Source: Streptomyces sp. DH5 (GTDB lineage: Bacteria > Actinomycetota > Actinomycetes > Streptomycetales > Streptomycetaceae). Taken from it: DNA of 64,000 nucleotides. Below the pieces are notes generated by a model. It was given only the letters and a program-made list of their open reading frames with translations, was not told the DNA's origin and made no database searches. Position numbers and translations under genes: made by a program. The DNA is taken from contig NZ_JAHWGP010000037.1 of assembly GCF_020873915.1 (NCBI RefSeq), positions 19,450 through 83,449 on the forward strand. The letters are read 5' to 3'. Of the stretch, positions 18,519-26,437 are shown one piece after another. Numbering within the stretch: the first letter of the stretch is position 1; each line of letters begins with the position of its first letter.

Positions 18519-20254
18519 GCGGCCCGTTCTCCTCGGTGGTGGCGGCCGGCCTCGACGAGCCGCGTGTAGACGCCGCCGGCCTCGGCCAGGTCGGAGTGAT
18601 CGCCGACGGCGTCCACCCGTCCCTCGTCGAGGACGACGATGCGGTCGGCGTGGCGGACGGCCGCGAGCCGGTGGGCGACCACCAGGACGGTCCGTCCGCT
18701 CGCGGCGCTCGTCAGCTCCCGGACGATGTCGGCCTCCCGGCGTTCGTCGACCGAGCTGGTGGCCTCGTCCAGGACGAGGACCGGGGCATCGGCCAGCAGG
18801 GCCCGGGCGAGCGCGAGCCGCTGACGCTGACCGCCGGAGAGGGTGGCGCCGCGTTCGCCGAGGACGGTGGCGTAGCCGTCGGGGAGGGCGGTGATCTCGT
18901 CGTGTACACCGGCGGCGCGCGCCGCCCGGGTCAGCTCGTCGTCGGTGGCGTCCGGCCGGGCCATGCGCAGGTTGTCGGCGATGGTGGCGTGGAAGAGGTA
19001 CGTCTCCTGGGAGACGACGGCGATGCCCTGTCGCAGGGAGTCGAGCGCGTACTCGGTCGTGGGGCGCCCGTCGAGGGTGATCCGGCCCTGTTGCGGGTCG
19101 TGGTGGCGCAGGAGCAGGGCCAGCAGTGTGGACTTGCCGGCGCCGGACGGGCCGACGATCGCGGTCGTCCGTCCCGGCGGCGCGGTGAAGGAGACTCCGT
19201 CGAGGGCGGGGCCCGGTGCGCTGTCGTAGGCGAACCGGACGTCTTGGAAGCGCAGTTCGGGCGGAGCCTGCCAGTGCGCCGGGACCGTTCCGCGGTCGGG
19301 GACCGCCGGCTCGGTCGTGCGCAGGGCCGCGAGTCCGTCGGCGGCCGACGCGCCCAGGTATCCGGCGTGCCACTCGCGGGCCAGGTCGCGGACCGGCCGG
19401 AAGCACTCGGAGGCCAGCAGCAGCATCAGGTAGGTGCCGGTCGCCGTGGTGGAACCGGTGACGGCCGACCAGCACGCGAGGAGGGCCGCGGCGGCCGTGC
19501 CGCCCTGGATGGCCAGGTCGGTGATGCCGGTGTCGACCAGGGACACCCGCAGTTTGGCGACGGTCGCCCGGTGCAGCGCCGCGGACCGTTCCTCCAGGCG
19601 TGCGCGGGTGCGCCCGACGGCGCCGGCGGCGCGCAGGGCGGGCATGCCCTGGAGGGCCTCCAGGTAGTCGGCGCCCAGCCCTTCGTAGGTGTCCCAGTGC
19701 TCCTTGCCGCGGGCGGCCAGGAGCCTGTCCCAGGCGCGCGGCCCGGCCAGGGCGAGGAGCAGGGCGGGAACCAGGCCGAGGAGGCCCCGGGGCGCGACCA
19801 CGGCCAGGGCGGTCAGGACGAGGGGCGGCACGGTGAGGGTGATCAGGAGCTGGGGCAGGTAGCGGGAGACGTAGGCGTCGACGCCCTCCACCCCGTCGAC
19901 GAGTGTGGTGCGGACGGCTCCGGCCCGTGCGGTGGTGAGGTGCGCGGGGCCCTGACGGCCGAGGCGGAGCAGGAGTTCGTCCCGCAGGGCCACTCTGACC
20001 CGGGCTCCCGCGCGGGTGGCGGTGCGCCGCTGCCACACGGCGAGTCCGGCGCGTACGGCGACGACGGCGAGCACCGCGGCCAGCAGCCAGGGGAGCCGTC
20101 CGGTGTCACCGCGGGCCAGGCCGGCGAGCGCGAGGGCCAGCAGGGCGGCCTGCGCCAGGTGGGTGAGGGTGACGGCCCCCTGCAGAAAGGTGGCCGTCAG
20201 CAGCGGGCGTCGTGCGCGCCCCGCGGCGCGGCGCAGTTCGGGGTGGACGATCAC
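18515..20254 (-). CDS. ABC transporter, fused membrane/ATPase half-transporter (first subunit)
   Basis: A 579-aa half-transporter: transmembrane domain to about residue 310, then Walker A GPSGAGKST, signature LSGGQRQRLALARALL, Walker B VLVLDEATSSVDE. The GTG start at 20254 has GAGGAG nearby and overlaps the dehydrogenase stop (GTGA). The ATPase site is canonical, whereas its partner has DESTAHLD in place of the usual DEATSALD, suggesting one consensus and one weaker site as in many heterodimers. Role: export of the RiPP or import of its metal complex, inferred from context only. Confidence 0.88.
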   Translation of the reverse strand: MIVHPELRRAAGRARRPLLTATFLQGAVTLTHLAQAALLALALAGLARGDTGRLPWLLAAVLAVVAVRAGLAVWQRRTATRAGARVRVALRDELLLRLGRQGPAHLTTARAGAVRTTLVDGVEGVDAYVSRYLPQLLITLTVPPLVLTALAVVAPRGLLGLVPALLLALAGPRAWDRLLAARGKEHWDTYEGLGADYLEALQGMPALRAAGAVGRTRARLEERSAALHRATVAKLRVSLVDTGITDLAIQGGTAAAALLACWSAVTGSTTATGTYLMLLLASECFRPVRDLAREWHAGYLGASAADGLAALRTTEPAVPDRGTVPAHWQAPPELRFQDVRFAYDSAPGPALDGVSFTAPPGRTTAIVGPSGAGKSTLLALLLRHHDPQQGRITLDGRPTTEYALDSLRQGIAVVSQETYLFHATIADNLRMARPDATDDELTRAARAAGVHDEITALPDGYATVLGERGATLSGGQRQRLALARALLADAPVLVLDEATSSVDERREADIVRELTSAASGRTVLVVAHRLAAVRHADRIVVLDEGRVDAVGDHSDLAEAGGVYTRLVEAGRHHRGERAA

Positions 20255-21417
20255 GTTCGTTTCTCCTCGTCGGCGTGGCGGGTGCCGAGGGCCAGTGCGT
20301 GGACGACCCAGTCCCGGTCCGGTGCGGTTCCGAGGGCGGCGCCCAGGTCCGCCTGCTGCCAGGAACCGACGGGCCGGGCCGCCAGCCCGTGGCGGCGGGC
20401 GGTGACGTGGGCCAGGTGGACGGCGAAGCCGGCCCTCAGGTGGGCGCGGCGCACCTGCGTGGCGTCGGCGTCCGTGGGGCAGCCGTGGGCGATCAGGACG
20501 GCGCCCGCGTCCGCGATCCACGCCTGACCCGCGGCCCAGGCCGCGAGGGTCGGGCGGGCCTCGCCCGCCGCGTACCGCCGCAGGGACGTGCCGTCCGGTG
20601 CCCGTTCCAGGAGGCCGGGCCGTGGTGGGCCGACCGCGGCGCACCACTGCAACAGGTGGTCGGCGGCGGCCCGTTCGGCGGTGGCCAGGACTGCCCGCAG
20701 GGCATCGCGGGAGGGTGCGCCCGGCAGCGGCGGTGGGGTGCTGCGGCGCGCCAGCAGTTCGGCCGGGGTGGGCGTCTCCCCGGAGGTGTGCGGGGAGCGG
20801 GGGCTGTCCGCCGGGTGCGCCCGGCTCCCCCCTCCGGGCGGGGGGACACGCACGACGGCCAGCGGGGTCCCGGTGCGTCCGTCCAGCCGCGCCTCGGGCT
20901 CGCCCGTGCCCAGGGCGCGGGCCGCCAGGAACAGCGCCGCCGCGGCGTGCCCGGTGTCCAGCAGCAGAAGGGGCCAGGCCCGGTGGCCGTAGTGGGAGGC
21001 CGTGCGCCGTGCGGTGACGTCGAGTTCGGCCGTCACGCCCGGCGGCGTGTCCCGGGGCGGCGGGCCTGTGGGGTGGACGCGGTGGCGCAGCGGGTCGTAG
21101 CCGTAGCGGCCGGGCGGCAGGGAGCAGCCGGCGCCCACGACCAGTTCGGTGTCCACGGGGTGCAGCGCGCCCGCGGAGGGCGTGGGCCTGAGGCGTCCGG
21201 AGGGGTCCGAGGCCGCCAGGGACAGGCGCAGCAGGGACCGCAGGTCGAGGGTCGCCGGTCCGGCCTCCGGGATCGGGAGCGACGGGCCCGGCCAGGGCCG
21301 GACGGGGCTTCCGGCGGGCGTGTCGGGGCCGGGGCGCTCCGGGGAGCGGGCACGGGCGAGGGTGGTGACGAGGTCCACCGGGCGGTCTGCGCGGATGTCT
21401 TCCACCACGGCCCTCAC
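20251..21417 (-). CDS. SagB-like (McbC/ThcOx) azoline dehydrogenase
   Basis: A 388-aa protein of the nitroreductase superfamily subgroup that oxidises azolines to azoles with FMN. Typical elements are RPTPSAGALHPVDTELVV (about residues 80-97), LPPGRYGYDPLRHRV, and a second half with RAHLRAGFAVHLAHVTA and RPVGSWQQADL, consistent with the two-lobed SagB fold. The GTG start overlaps the YcaO stop by 4 nt. Its place directly after YcaO indicates that Ser/Thr-derived azolines are made and then aromatised. The central region between the two lobes is rich in Pro and Arg and looks less conserved. Confidence 0.82.
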   Translation of the reverse strand: MRAVVEDIRADRPVDLVTTLARARSPERPGPDTPAGSPVRPWPGPSLPIPEAGPATLDLRSLLRLSLAASDPSGRLRPTPSAGALHPVDTELVVGAGCSLPPGRYGYDPLRHRVHPTGPPPRDTPPGVTAELDVTARRTASHYGHRAWPLLLLDTGHAAAALFLAARALGTGEPEARLDGRTGTPLAVVRVPPPGGGSRAHPADSPRSPHTSGETPTPAELLARRSTPPPLPGAPSRDALRAVLATAERAAADHLLQWCAAVGPPRPGLLERAPDGTSLRRYAAGEARPTLAAWAAGQAWIADAGAVLIAHGCPTDADATQVRRAHLRAGFAVHLAHVTARRHGLAARPVGSWQQADLGAALGTAPDRDWVVHALALGTRHADEEKRT

Positions 21418-22793
21418 ATGTGGGGCGGAGGCGCGAGGGTGAAGTCCTCCGGCCCGCTCGGCGGGGTGGTGCGCCAGCCGCGCGCCACGGCGGCCTCGGC
21501 GAGGCGCGGGCAGCCGAAGTAGCCGAAGGCGGCGGGGGCGTTGGGCAGGAGTCCGGAGACGAGGACCCGGGCGACGCGCAGTGAGGTCTCGGCCACGTCC
21601 TCGGTGGTGAGGTCGAAGGTCATGACACGGTGACCACCCGCGCGCAGCGTGGTCTCCAGCCGCTCCCGGCTGCCGGGCTCGACGGCGTCGACGGACACGG
21701 TCCCGAGGGTGGGCGCGGTGAAGCGCCGGGCCTCGGCCGCCATCCGTTCGTCCAGCCACACCTGCACGTGCGCCCCCAGGTCCCGCACGTGCTCGAATTG
21801 CTCGCCGCACACGTCGAGGTAGCGGCCGTCCGCCCGGTGTTCCAGGTACAGTCCGCGCGCCAGCAGCCCGGCTTCGACTGCCTGGAAGACCCAGCCGCCG
21901 GCGTCCGTGAGGCCCTGGGTGAAGACCCAGGTGTGGACGGCTTCGAGGACGGCCTTGCGGGCGGCCTCTGCCGGGTCGTACTTGCAGGCGAACCCGGCGG
22001 CGTACAGGCCGAGGCGCGGGTCGTGGACGAGGGCGGCCATGCAGGGGGCGAACTCCGAGCGCATCTCGACGATGTGGAGGTCGAGCGCGGAACCGGCCAG
22101 GTCGTCGGCGAGGCCGGGCACGCTCGCCGGGTCGATGCCCCGGGCCGGGCCGTCCAGGTGCCACCACAGTTCCAGCGCGTCGCGTTCGACGATCTCCAGC
22201 AGGCCGCGCTCCACGGCGTCGTCGAGGCCCTGTCCGGTGGCGATCCCGGCGTAGTTGAGGTGGTGGGTGCGGGGCAGTTCACGCAGGTCGCCCTGGCGCC
22301 AGTTGAGGTGGGTGAGCGAGACGGGCGCCCAGACCTCGGCGCCGGTGCCGTCGGGCAGCAGTTCGGTGCCGCGTGTCCACAGGGCCGGGGTGTCGGGCCC
22401 GAGGGGGCGGTACGGGTACTTCTCGCGGGCGTACTGCCAGTCGGCGTAGGCAGGCAGGTCTCCCGGTCCGTACAGGCGCAGGCCCCTGCGCGTCAGTTCG
22501 GCGGCGGTGGCGCGGACGGGGGCGTCCGGATGGCCGGGGGGAGGGACGCGGTTGCCGCAGTACCGTTCGATCCCCTCGGCTATCGCGGCGACGCGGGCCT
22601 GCCCGGGGTCGCCGAAGGTCGTGCCGAGGGAGACCCGGTCGGCGGGCCACAGGCCGTGCCTGCGGGCGTCGGCGATCTCGGCGGTGAGCGCGGTGTAGCG
22701 GGGCGGGGCGCCCGCGGGGTGTTCGACGGGCTTGACCTTGCGGACGATGCCGCAGACGGGGTCGACGAGTGCTTCCAGGGGCAGCGTCGTCAT
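21414..22793 (-). CDS. YcaO-domain cyclodehydratase (D protein)
   Basis: A 459-aa YcaO protein, the ATP-dependent enzyme that phosphorylates the peptide backbone to form azolines from Ser/Thr/Cys. ATP/Mg-binding motifs are visible: RVAAIAEGIERYCG (about residues 68-82) and ERGLLEIVERDALELWW (about 196-212), followed by the conserved FACKYDPAEAARKAVLEAV helix. The C-terminus is LAPPPHM, a proline-rich end like the PxPxP tail of azoline-forming YcaOs. The ATG overlaps the hydrolase stop by 4 nt. Thioamide-forming YcaOs usually travel with TfuA, which is absent; the partner here is a separate leader-binding protein. Confidence 0.9.
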   Translation of the reverse strand: MTTLPLEALVDPVCGIVRKVKPVEHPAGAPPRYTALTAEIADARRHGLWPADRVSLGTTFGDPGQARVAAIAEGIERYCGNRVPPPGHPDAPVRATAAELTRRGLRLYGPGDLPAYADWQYAREKYPYRPLGPDTPALWTRGTELLPDGTGAEVWAPVSLTHLNWRQGDLRELPRTHHLNYAGIATGQGLDDAVERGLLEIVERDALELWWHLDGPARGIDPASVPGLADDLAGSALDLHIVEMRSEFAPCMAALVHDPRLGLYAAGFACKYDPAEAARKAVLEAVHTWVFTQGLTDAGGWVFQAVEAGLLARGLYLEHRADGRYLDVCGEQFEHVRDLGAHVQVWLDERMAAEARRFTAPTLGTVSVDAVEPGSRERLETTLRAGGHRVMTFDLTTEDVAETSLRVARVLVSGLLPNAPAAFGYFGCPRLAEAAVARGWRTTPPSGPEDFTLAPPPHM

Positions 22794-24271
22794 CGCAGGA
22801 TCTCCTCGGCGGGGTCTACGGGGGTGGGGCGGGAGGGAAGGACGGGCAGGGTCAGCGCCACGCTGTCCGGGTCGACCTCGCGCCGGGAGGCGAGCAGCCG
22901 GCCGGCCGTCACGGGGTCGTCGCCGGTGTGGGGGTTGCGGGCGTGGGCCGGGAAGTGGTGTCCGGCGATCTCCAGGCGCAGCCGTGTGCCGGCCGGCAGC
23001 CTGCGTGCGAGCCGGCCGAGGCCGAGGGTGAACGCGGTTTCCTGACCGGTCGGTTCGGCGTGGCGGGTGACGCCGACGGCGAGTCGCTCGGCGGCCCCTC
23101 CCGGCGTGAGTGCGGCGAGCCGGACGGCCCAGTCCGCGGCCGGGGTGTGGGCGGTGGCCCGCAGGTGCACGCTCACGGGGCCGACCACGTCGAGCGGGCG
23201 GGGCAGCGGCGCTGTGACCAGCAGGCAGCGGTCGGGCGGACCGTCGGTGGGGACGGTCAGGTCGTCGGAGCGGACGGGCCGGCGGGGGTCGGCGGTGAAG
23301 GCGGAGCCGTGCACCGGTCGTGCGGGGGGTGTGCGCGGTGCGCCCTCGGTGCCGGCGGGCAGCCACAGGTCGGCTCCGCCGAGAGCCTGGACGCCGTGCC
23401 GGCCCGGGGCGAGTTCACCGGCCAGGGCGCGGCGGGCCCAGCGCACGTACAGCGCGCCGAGGTTCAGCCGGTGCGCGGGGCCGGCGCCGGGGCCGGGCGC
23501 GGTGACGAGGGCGTGCCGCCAGGGGCCCAGCAGCAGCCGGGCGGAGGGCCCGCCCCAGGCGCGCCACAGGGCGGCCGTGTCCTCGGTGAAGTGGTCGTGG
23601 TGGCCGCCCACCGCGAGCAGGGGCACGGCCGCCCGCGCGGCCCGCGCCACGAGGCGGCCGCGGTCGCGGTGCCGCCACAGGTCCGCCCAGGAGGGCAGGT
23701 CTCGGCCCAGCCGTTCGGGGAGGCGGGTGAGCGGCAGGTGGGTGAGCAGTCCGGGGTCGGCGGCGAGGGCCTTCTCCAGCGCGCCCTCGTCGGAGTCCCG
23801 CCGGTCACCGTGGGCGGCCCACCATCCGGCCCGGGACAGCAGCCGCTCCACGCCGGACGCCTCGCGCGCCGTGTCCGCGAGGCCGAGGGCGGGCACGGCC
23901 GCGATGACGGCGTCGGGCCGGGCGTCCTCGGGCACGTCCAGGGCGAGGACGAGGGCGCAGTGGGCCGCGTAGGAGGCGCCGAGGGCGACCAGTCGGCCGT
24001 CGCTCCACGTCTGCCGCCGGATCCAGCGGACGGCCGCCGCTCCGTCGGCGGCCTCGTGCGCGTACGGGTGCCACTCCCCCGGCGAGGCGAACCGGCCCCG
24101 CACGTCCTGGACGACGGCGGCGAAACCGCGGCGGGCCCAGCCCCGCGCCTCGGCCGCGTGCCGGGCCCGGTCGTAGGGGGTGCGTATCAGGACGGCGGGG
24201 AAGGGGCCGGCACCGGCCGGGAGATGGACGTCGGTGGCCAGGTCCCCCGCCGTCGCGCTGAACGCCGTCAT
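22790..24271 (-). CDS. CocE/NonD-family (S15) hydrolase
   Basis: A 493-aa alpha/beta-hydrolase of the CocE/X-Pro-dipeptidyl-peptidase class. The oxyanion/YD motif is IRTPYDRARHA (about residue 30), the nucleophile Ser lies in ALGASYAAH (about 108), the acid is probably in VGGHHDHF and the His in LLGPWRHAL. The C-terminal jelly roll (XPD C domain) runs from about 340. The family cleaves peptides after Xaa-Pro or hydrolyses esters and amides. It sits between the leader-binding protein and YcaO with ATGA overlaps at both ends, so a role in trimming the modified peptide is likely; the candidate precursor has Ala-Pro, Asp-Pro and Asn-Pro steps. Confidence 0.85.
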   Translation of the reverse strand: MTAFSATAGDLATDVHLPAGAGPFPAVLIRTPYDRARHAAEARGWARRGFAAVVQDVRGRFASPGEWHPYAHEAADGAAAVRWIRRQTWSDGRLVALGASYAAHCALVLALDVPEDARPDAVIAAVPALGLADTAREASGVERLLSRAGWWAAHGDRRDSDEGALEKALAADPGLLTHLPLTRLPERLGRDLPSWADLWRHRDRGRLVARAARAAVPLLAVGGHHDHFTEDTAALWRAWGGPSARLLLGPWRHALVTAPGPGAGPAHRLNLGALYVRWARRALAGELAPGRHGVQALGGADLWLPAGTEGAPRTPPARPVHGSAFTADPRRPVRSDDLTVPTDGPPDRCLLVTAPLPRPLDVVGPVSVHLRATAHTPAADWAVRLAALTPGGAAERLAVGVTRHAEPTGQETAFTLGLGRLARRLPAGTRLRLEIAGHHFPAHARNPHTGDDPVTAGRLLASRREVDPDSVALTLPVLPSRPTPVDPAEEILR

Positions 24272-25122
24272 CCGTCCCTCTTCGGCGTCGGTGCCACGCG
24301 GGGCACCGGGAGGACGGGGTGCTCGGTGACGGTCAGCGTGCGCAGGTCCACCCGTCGGAGGCGGCGCCGCGCCGGGAGGCCGGCCGGAGCGGGGGTGTCG
24401 GTGGCCCACCGGCTGAGGTCGTCCGCGAGGAGCGCCGCGAGGAGCGTGGCGGCGGGCCCGGAGAGCGCGGCCGGTGCGCCGGAGGTGCGCGGTCCGCTCC
24501 AGTACGCGGACAGTTCGCGGTGAGCGGGCGTGGCGGCGAGCCGTCGGGACCGGACGTGCGCCGACGTGACGTCTCCCGGTGCGACGGCGAGCGGTTCGAC
24601 GTACGCCTGCCAGCCCTCGCGGTGGCAGCGCAGCCATGCGACGCCGTGCTCGGGCAACCGGTCGGCGGCGTCCCACCGCCCGTCCGGCACCGGTCCGTCC
24701 AGGCACCACACGACCGCGCGGGGGTTCCCGGCGAGCAGGTCCTCGATCCGCGCCGGTGATCCGTCGGACGCGGTCGGCGCCGGCGCGGTGCGCGGCCGTG
24801 CGCCCAGGGCGGCCAGGTGTGCGGCGAGTGGTGCGGTCAGCACCGGGTCGCCGAGGACGAGGACGTCCCGGCGGGCGGGGGGCCACGGCGCGTGCCGCGG
24901 GCCGTCCGCCAGATAGCCGGCCTCCTCGAAGGCCCGCACCACGCGGGCCTGTTCCTCGTCCACCGGGCCCGTGGTCCCGCCGGTGAGCAGGGACAGCAGA
25001 ACGTCCTCGTCCACGCCTCCGAGCCTGACGGTGAGGAACTCCCCTTCCGGGGTGCGGACGGCGAGTCCTCGCCCGGGCACGGCGACGACCTCGACACCGG
25101 GGGCGAGACGGCTGCGGGACAC
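24268..25122 (-). CDS. TOMM leader-peptide-binding / cyclodehydratase partner (C protein)
   Basis: A 284-aa protein. Residues 5-80 resemble a RiPP recognition element (RLAPGVEVVAVPGRGLAV, then LRL-like strands and a helical REV-type segment), and residues 88-130 form a Rossmann-like strand-helix (RDVLVLGDPVLTAPLAAHLAALGA). This is the layout of the E1-like ocin-ThiF/C proteins that present precursor peptides to YcaO. It is shorter than most and has only two cysteines, so no structural zinc tetrad. The GTG at 25122 follows AGGAGG; an upstream ATG at 25176 lies inside a hairpin and is less likely. First enzyme gene after the precursor. Confidence 0.78.
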   Translation of the reverse strand: MSRSRLAPGVEVVAVPGRGLAVRTPEGEFLTVRLGGVDEDVLLSLLTGGTTGPVDEEQARVVRAFEEAGYLADGPRHAPWPPARRDVLVLGDPVLTAPLAAHLAALGARPRTAPAPTASDGSPARIEDLLAGNPRAVVWCLDGPVPDGRWDAADRLPEHGVAWLRCHREGWQAYVEPLAVAPGDVTSAHVRSRRLAATPAHRELSAYWSGPRTSGAPAALSGPAATLLAALLADDLSRWATDTPAPAGLPARRRLRRVDLRTLTVTEHPVLPVPRVAPTPKRDG

Positions 25123-25155
25123 GGTGTTCCTCCTGACGACGGGCCTGGGACGGGT

Positions 25156-25189
25156 GTGGGCCCGCCCGGAAGGCATCGGGCGGGCCCAC
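25156..25189 (-). terminator. Hairpin between precursor and enzyme genes (attenuator)
   Basis: A perfect 12-bp stem (25156-25167 with 25178-25189) and 10-base loop in the 90-base gap after the precursor stop. Partial terminators in this position are common in RiPP operons and let precursor mRNA exceed enzyme mRNA. Confidence 0.65.
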
Positions 25190-25212
25190 GGTCGAGGGCG
25201 GTGAGGCCCTGC

Positions 25213-25326
25213 TTACTCCTCGGTGTCCTCGAAGGGGTTCTCGACGAGCGCGTTGGAGTGGGAGGCCGAGTCGTGAGCCAGCTGACCCGGGTCGGCGATC
25301 GGTGCGAAGACCTGCTCGTTGTCCAT
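25213..25326 (-). CDS. Candidate RiPP precursor peptide (37 aa)
   Basis: A 37-residue acidic peptide starting MDNEQVFAPIADPGQLA. Ser20, Ser22 and Ser24 lie in HDSASHS together with His18 and His23; the tail is NPFEDTEE. There is no cysteine, so a cyclodehydratase would have only three Ser and one terminal Thr. If the HDSASHS block is the core, the N-terminal part is leader and the acidic tail a follower. The ATG at 25326 has GGAG five bases upstream; a longer reading from 25404 would start inside the Zur box and is rejected. It is the first gene of the YcaO operon, 63 bases below a Zur-type box. No known family was recognised. Confidence 0.72.
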   Translation of the reverse strand: MDNEQVFAPIADPGQLAHDSASHSNALVENPFEDTEE

Positions 25327-25384
25327 GAACTCTCCATCAGTGGAAGGGAGATACGGCGTTCGGTCGAGCGCCGCGACACAGACT

Positions 25385-26209
25385 CTAATGAACTTGATTT
25401 TCATATTCTATAGCTGGGAGGGGGTGATCTGGGTAACACACCGGCCAGCCGCCCTCGGGGTCCCGGCCGACCCGGCCCGCCACGTTCAGCACGTCCGCCA
25501 GCAAGCGCGGTGTCACGACCTCCGCCGGCGTCCCGTCGGCCACCACCCGGCCGTCGCGCAGGGCGACGACGCGTTCCGCGAACCGGGCGGCGTGCGCCAG
25601 GTCGTGCAGCACCATCACCACCGTGAGCCCGCGTTCCTCGCGCAGCCGGACCACGGTCTGCAGCACGTCGAGCTGGTGGTGCAGGTCCAGGTAGGTGGTC
25701 GGCTCGTCGAGCAGGAGGACGCGGGTGTCCTGGGCGAGCGCCATCGCGAGCCGGACACGCTGCCGCTCACCGCCGGACAGCGCGTCGACGTCACGGTCGG
25801 CCCACTCCTCCACCCCGACGTCACGCAGCGCCCGGCGCACGACGGGGTCGTCGTCACCCTCGCGCAGCATGCCCAGCGGCCCGCGCGCCGCGTACCGTCC
25901 CTGACGGACGAGGTGACTCACCGTCATGCCCGGTACGGCCGGGGCGGACTGGTGCAGCAGCGCCACCCTGCGTGCCGCGGCACGTCTGGAGAGCCGGGCG
26001 AGGTCGTCCCCGCCGAGCAGCACACGCCCCTCGCCGGGCCGCAGCAGCCCGGCGGCCAGCCGCAGCAGGGTCGACTTGCCGCAGCCGTTCAGGCCGATGA
26101 GCGCGGTCAGTTCGCCCGGCCGGACGGTCAGGTCGACGCCCCGCAGCACGGGTCGTCCGGGGTAACCGAAGTGGACCCCCTGGACGTGGATCCCCACGGA
26201 CTCGGTCAT
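25385..26209 (-). CDS. FecE/FepC-type metal-chelate importer ATPase
   Basis: A 274-aa ATPase: Walker A GLNGCGKSTLLRL (about residues 38-50), signature LSGGERQRVRLAMALAQ, Walker B VLLLDEPTTYLDLHHQLDVL, the typical siderophore/cobalamin subclass. It energises the two FecCD permeases upstream. The ATG has GAGGA 6 bases before it. It is separated from the permease stop by 228 bases holding a 24-unit tandem repeat, while all other genes of this importer overlap. The C-terminal codons form a Zur-type box for the following RiPP gene. Confidence 0.93.
   Translation of the reverse strand: MTESVGIHVQGVHFGYPGRPVLRGVDLTVRPGELTALIGLNGCGKSTLLRLAAGLLRPGEGRVLLGGDDLARLSRRAAARRVALLHQSAPAVPGMTVSHLVRQGRYAARGPLGMLREGDDDPVVRRALRDVGVEEWADRDVDALSGGERQRVRLAMALAQDTRVLLLDEPTTYLDLHHQLDVLQTVVRLREERGLTVVMVLHDLAHAARFAERVVALRDGRVVADGTPAEVVTPRLLADVLNVAGRVGRDPEGGWPVCYPDHPLPAIEYENQVH
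25389..25403. promoter_or_regulatory. Zur-type box upstream of the precursor gene
   Basis: TGAACTTGATTTTCA differs at two positions from TGAAAATGATTTTCA. It overlaps the last codons of the importer ATPase (the gene stops at 25385-25387), which explains why those codons are unusually AT-rich. Confidence 0.7.
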
Positions 26210-26243
26210 GCTCTGTCCTCGATTCGACGATGCGGCATTTCAG

Positions 26244-26435
26244 CTGCTCGGCTGTCCGGCTGCTCGACTGCTCGGCTGCTCGGCTGTCCGGCTGCTCGAC
26301 TGCTCGGCTGCTCGGCTGTCCGGCTGCTCGGCTGTCCGGCTGCTCGACTGCTCGGCTGTCCGGCTGCTCGACTGCTCGGCTGCTCGACTGCTCGGCTGCT
26401 CGGCTGCTCGGCTGTCCGGCTGCTCGGATGCTCGG
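26244..26435. repeat. 24 perfect-length copies of an 8-bp tandem repeat
   Basis: Twenty-four consecutive 8-mers without indels. The variants are CTGCTCGG, CTGTCCGG and CTGCTCGA, the last unit beginning with A. The array ends two bases before the permease stop codon and occupies nearly the whole gap before the ATPase gene. All six frames are open across much of it, but no protein is implied. Confidence 0.95.
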
Positions 26436-26437
26436 CG

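Noticed and set aside
16746-20036. A single 1096-aa ABC protein
   Set aside because: Only residues from the ATG at 18518 onward match an ABC half-transporter; the upstream part is an out-of-frame reading of the neighbouring transporter gene.
16746-25326. Bottromycin-, thioviridamide- or goadsporin-type cluster
   Set aside because: No second YcaO, TfuA, P450, radical SAM methyltransferase or lantibiotic dehydratase is present, and the precursor does not match those families.
25213-25404. A 63-aa version of the precursor starting at 25404
   Set aside because: That ATG lies within the Zur-type box and has no ribosome-binding site; the ATG at 25326 has one.
26244-26435. CRISPR array
   Set aside because: Contiguous 8-bp units with no spacers and no cas genes.
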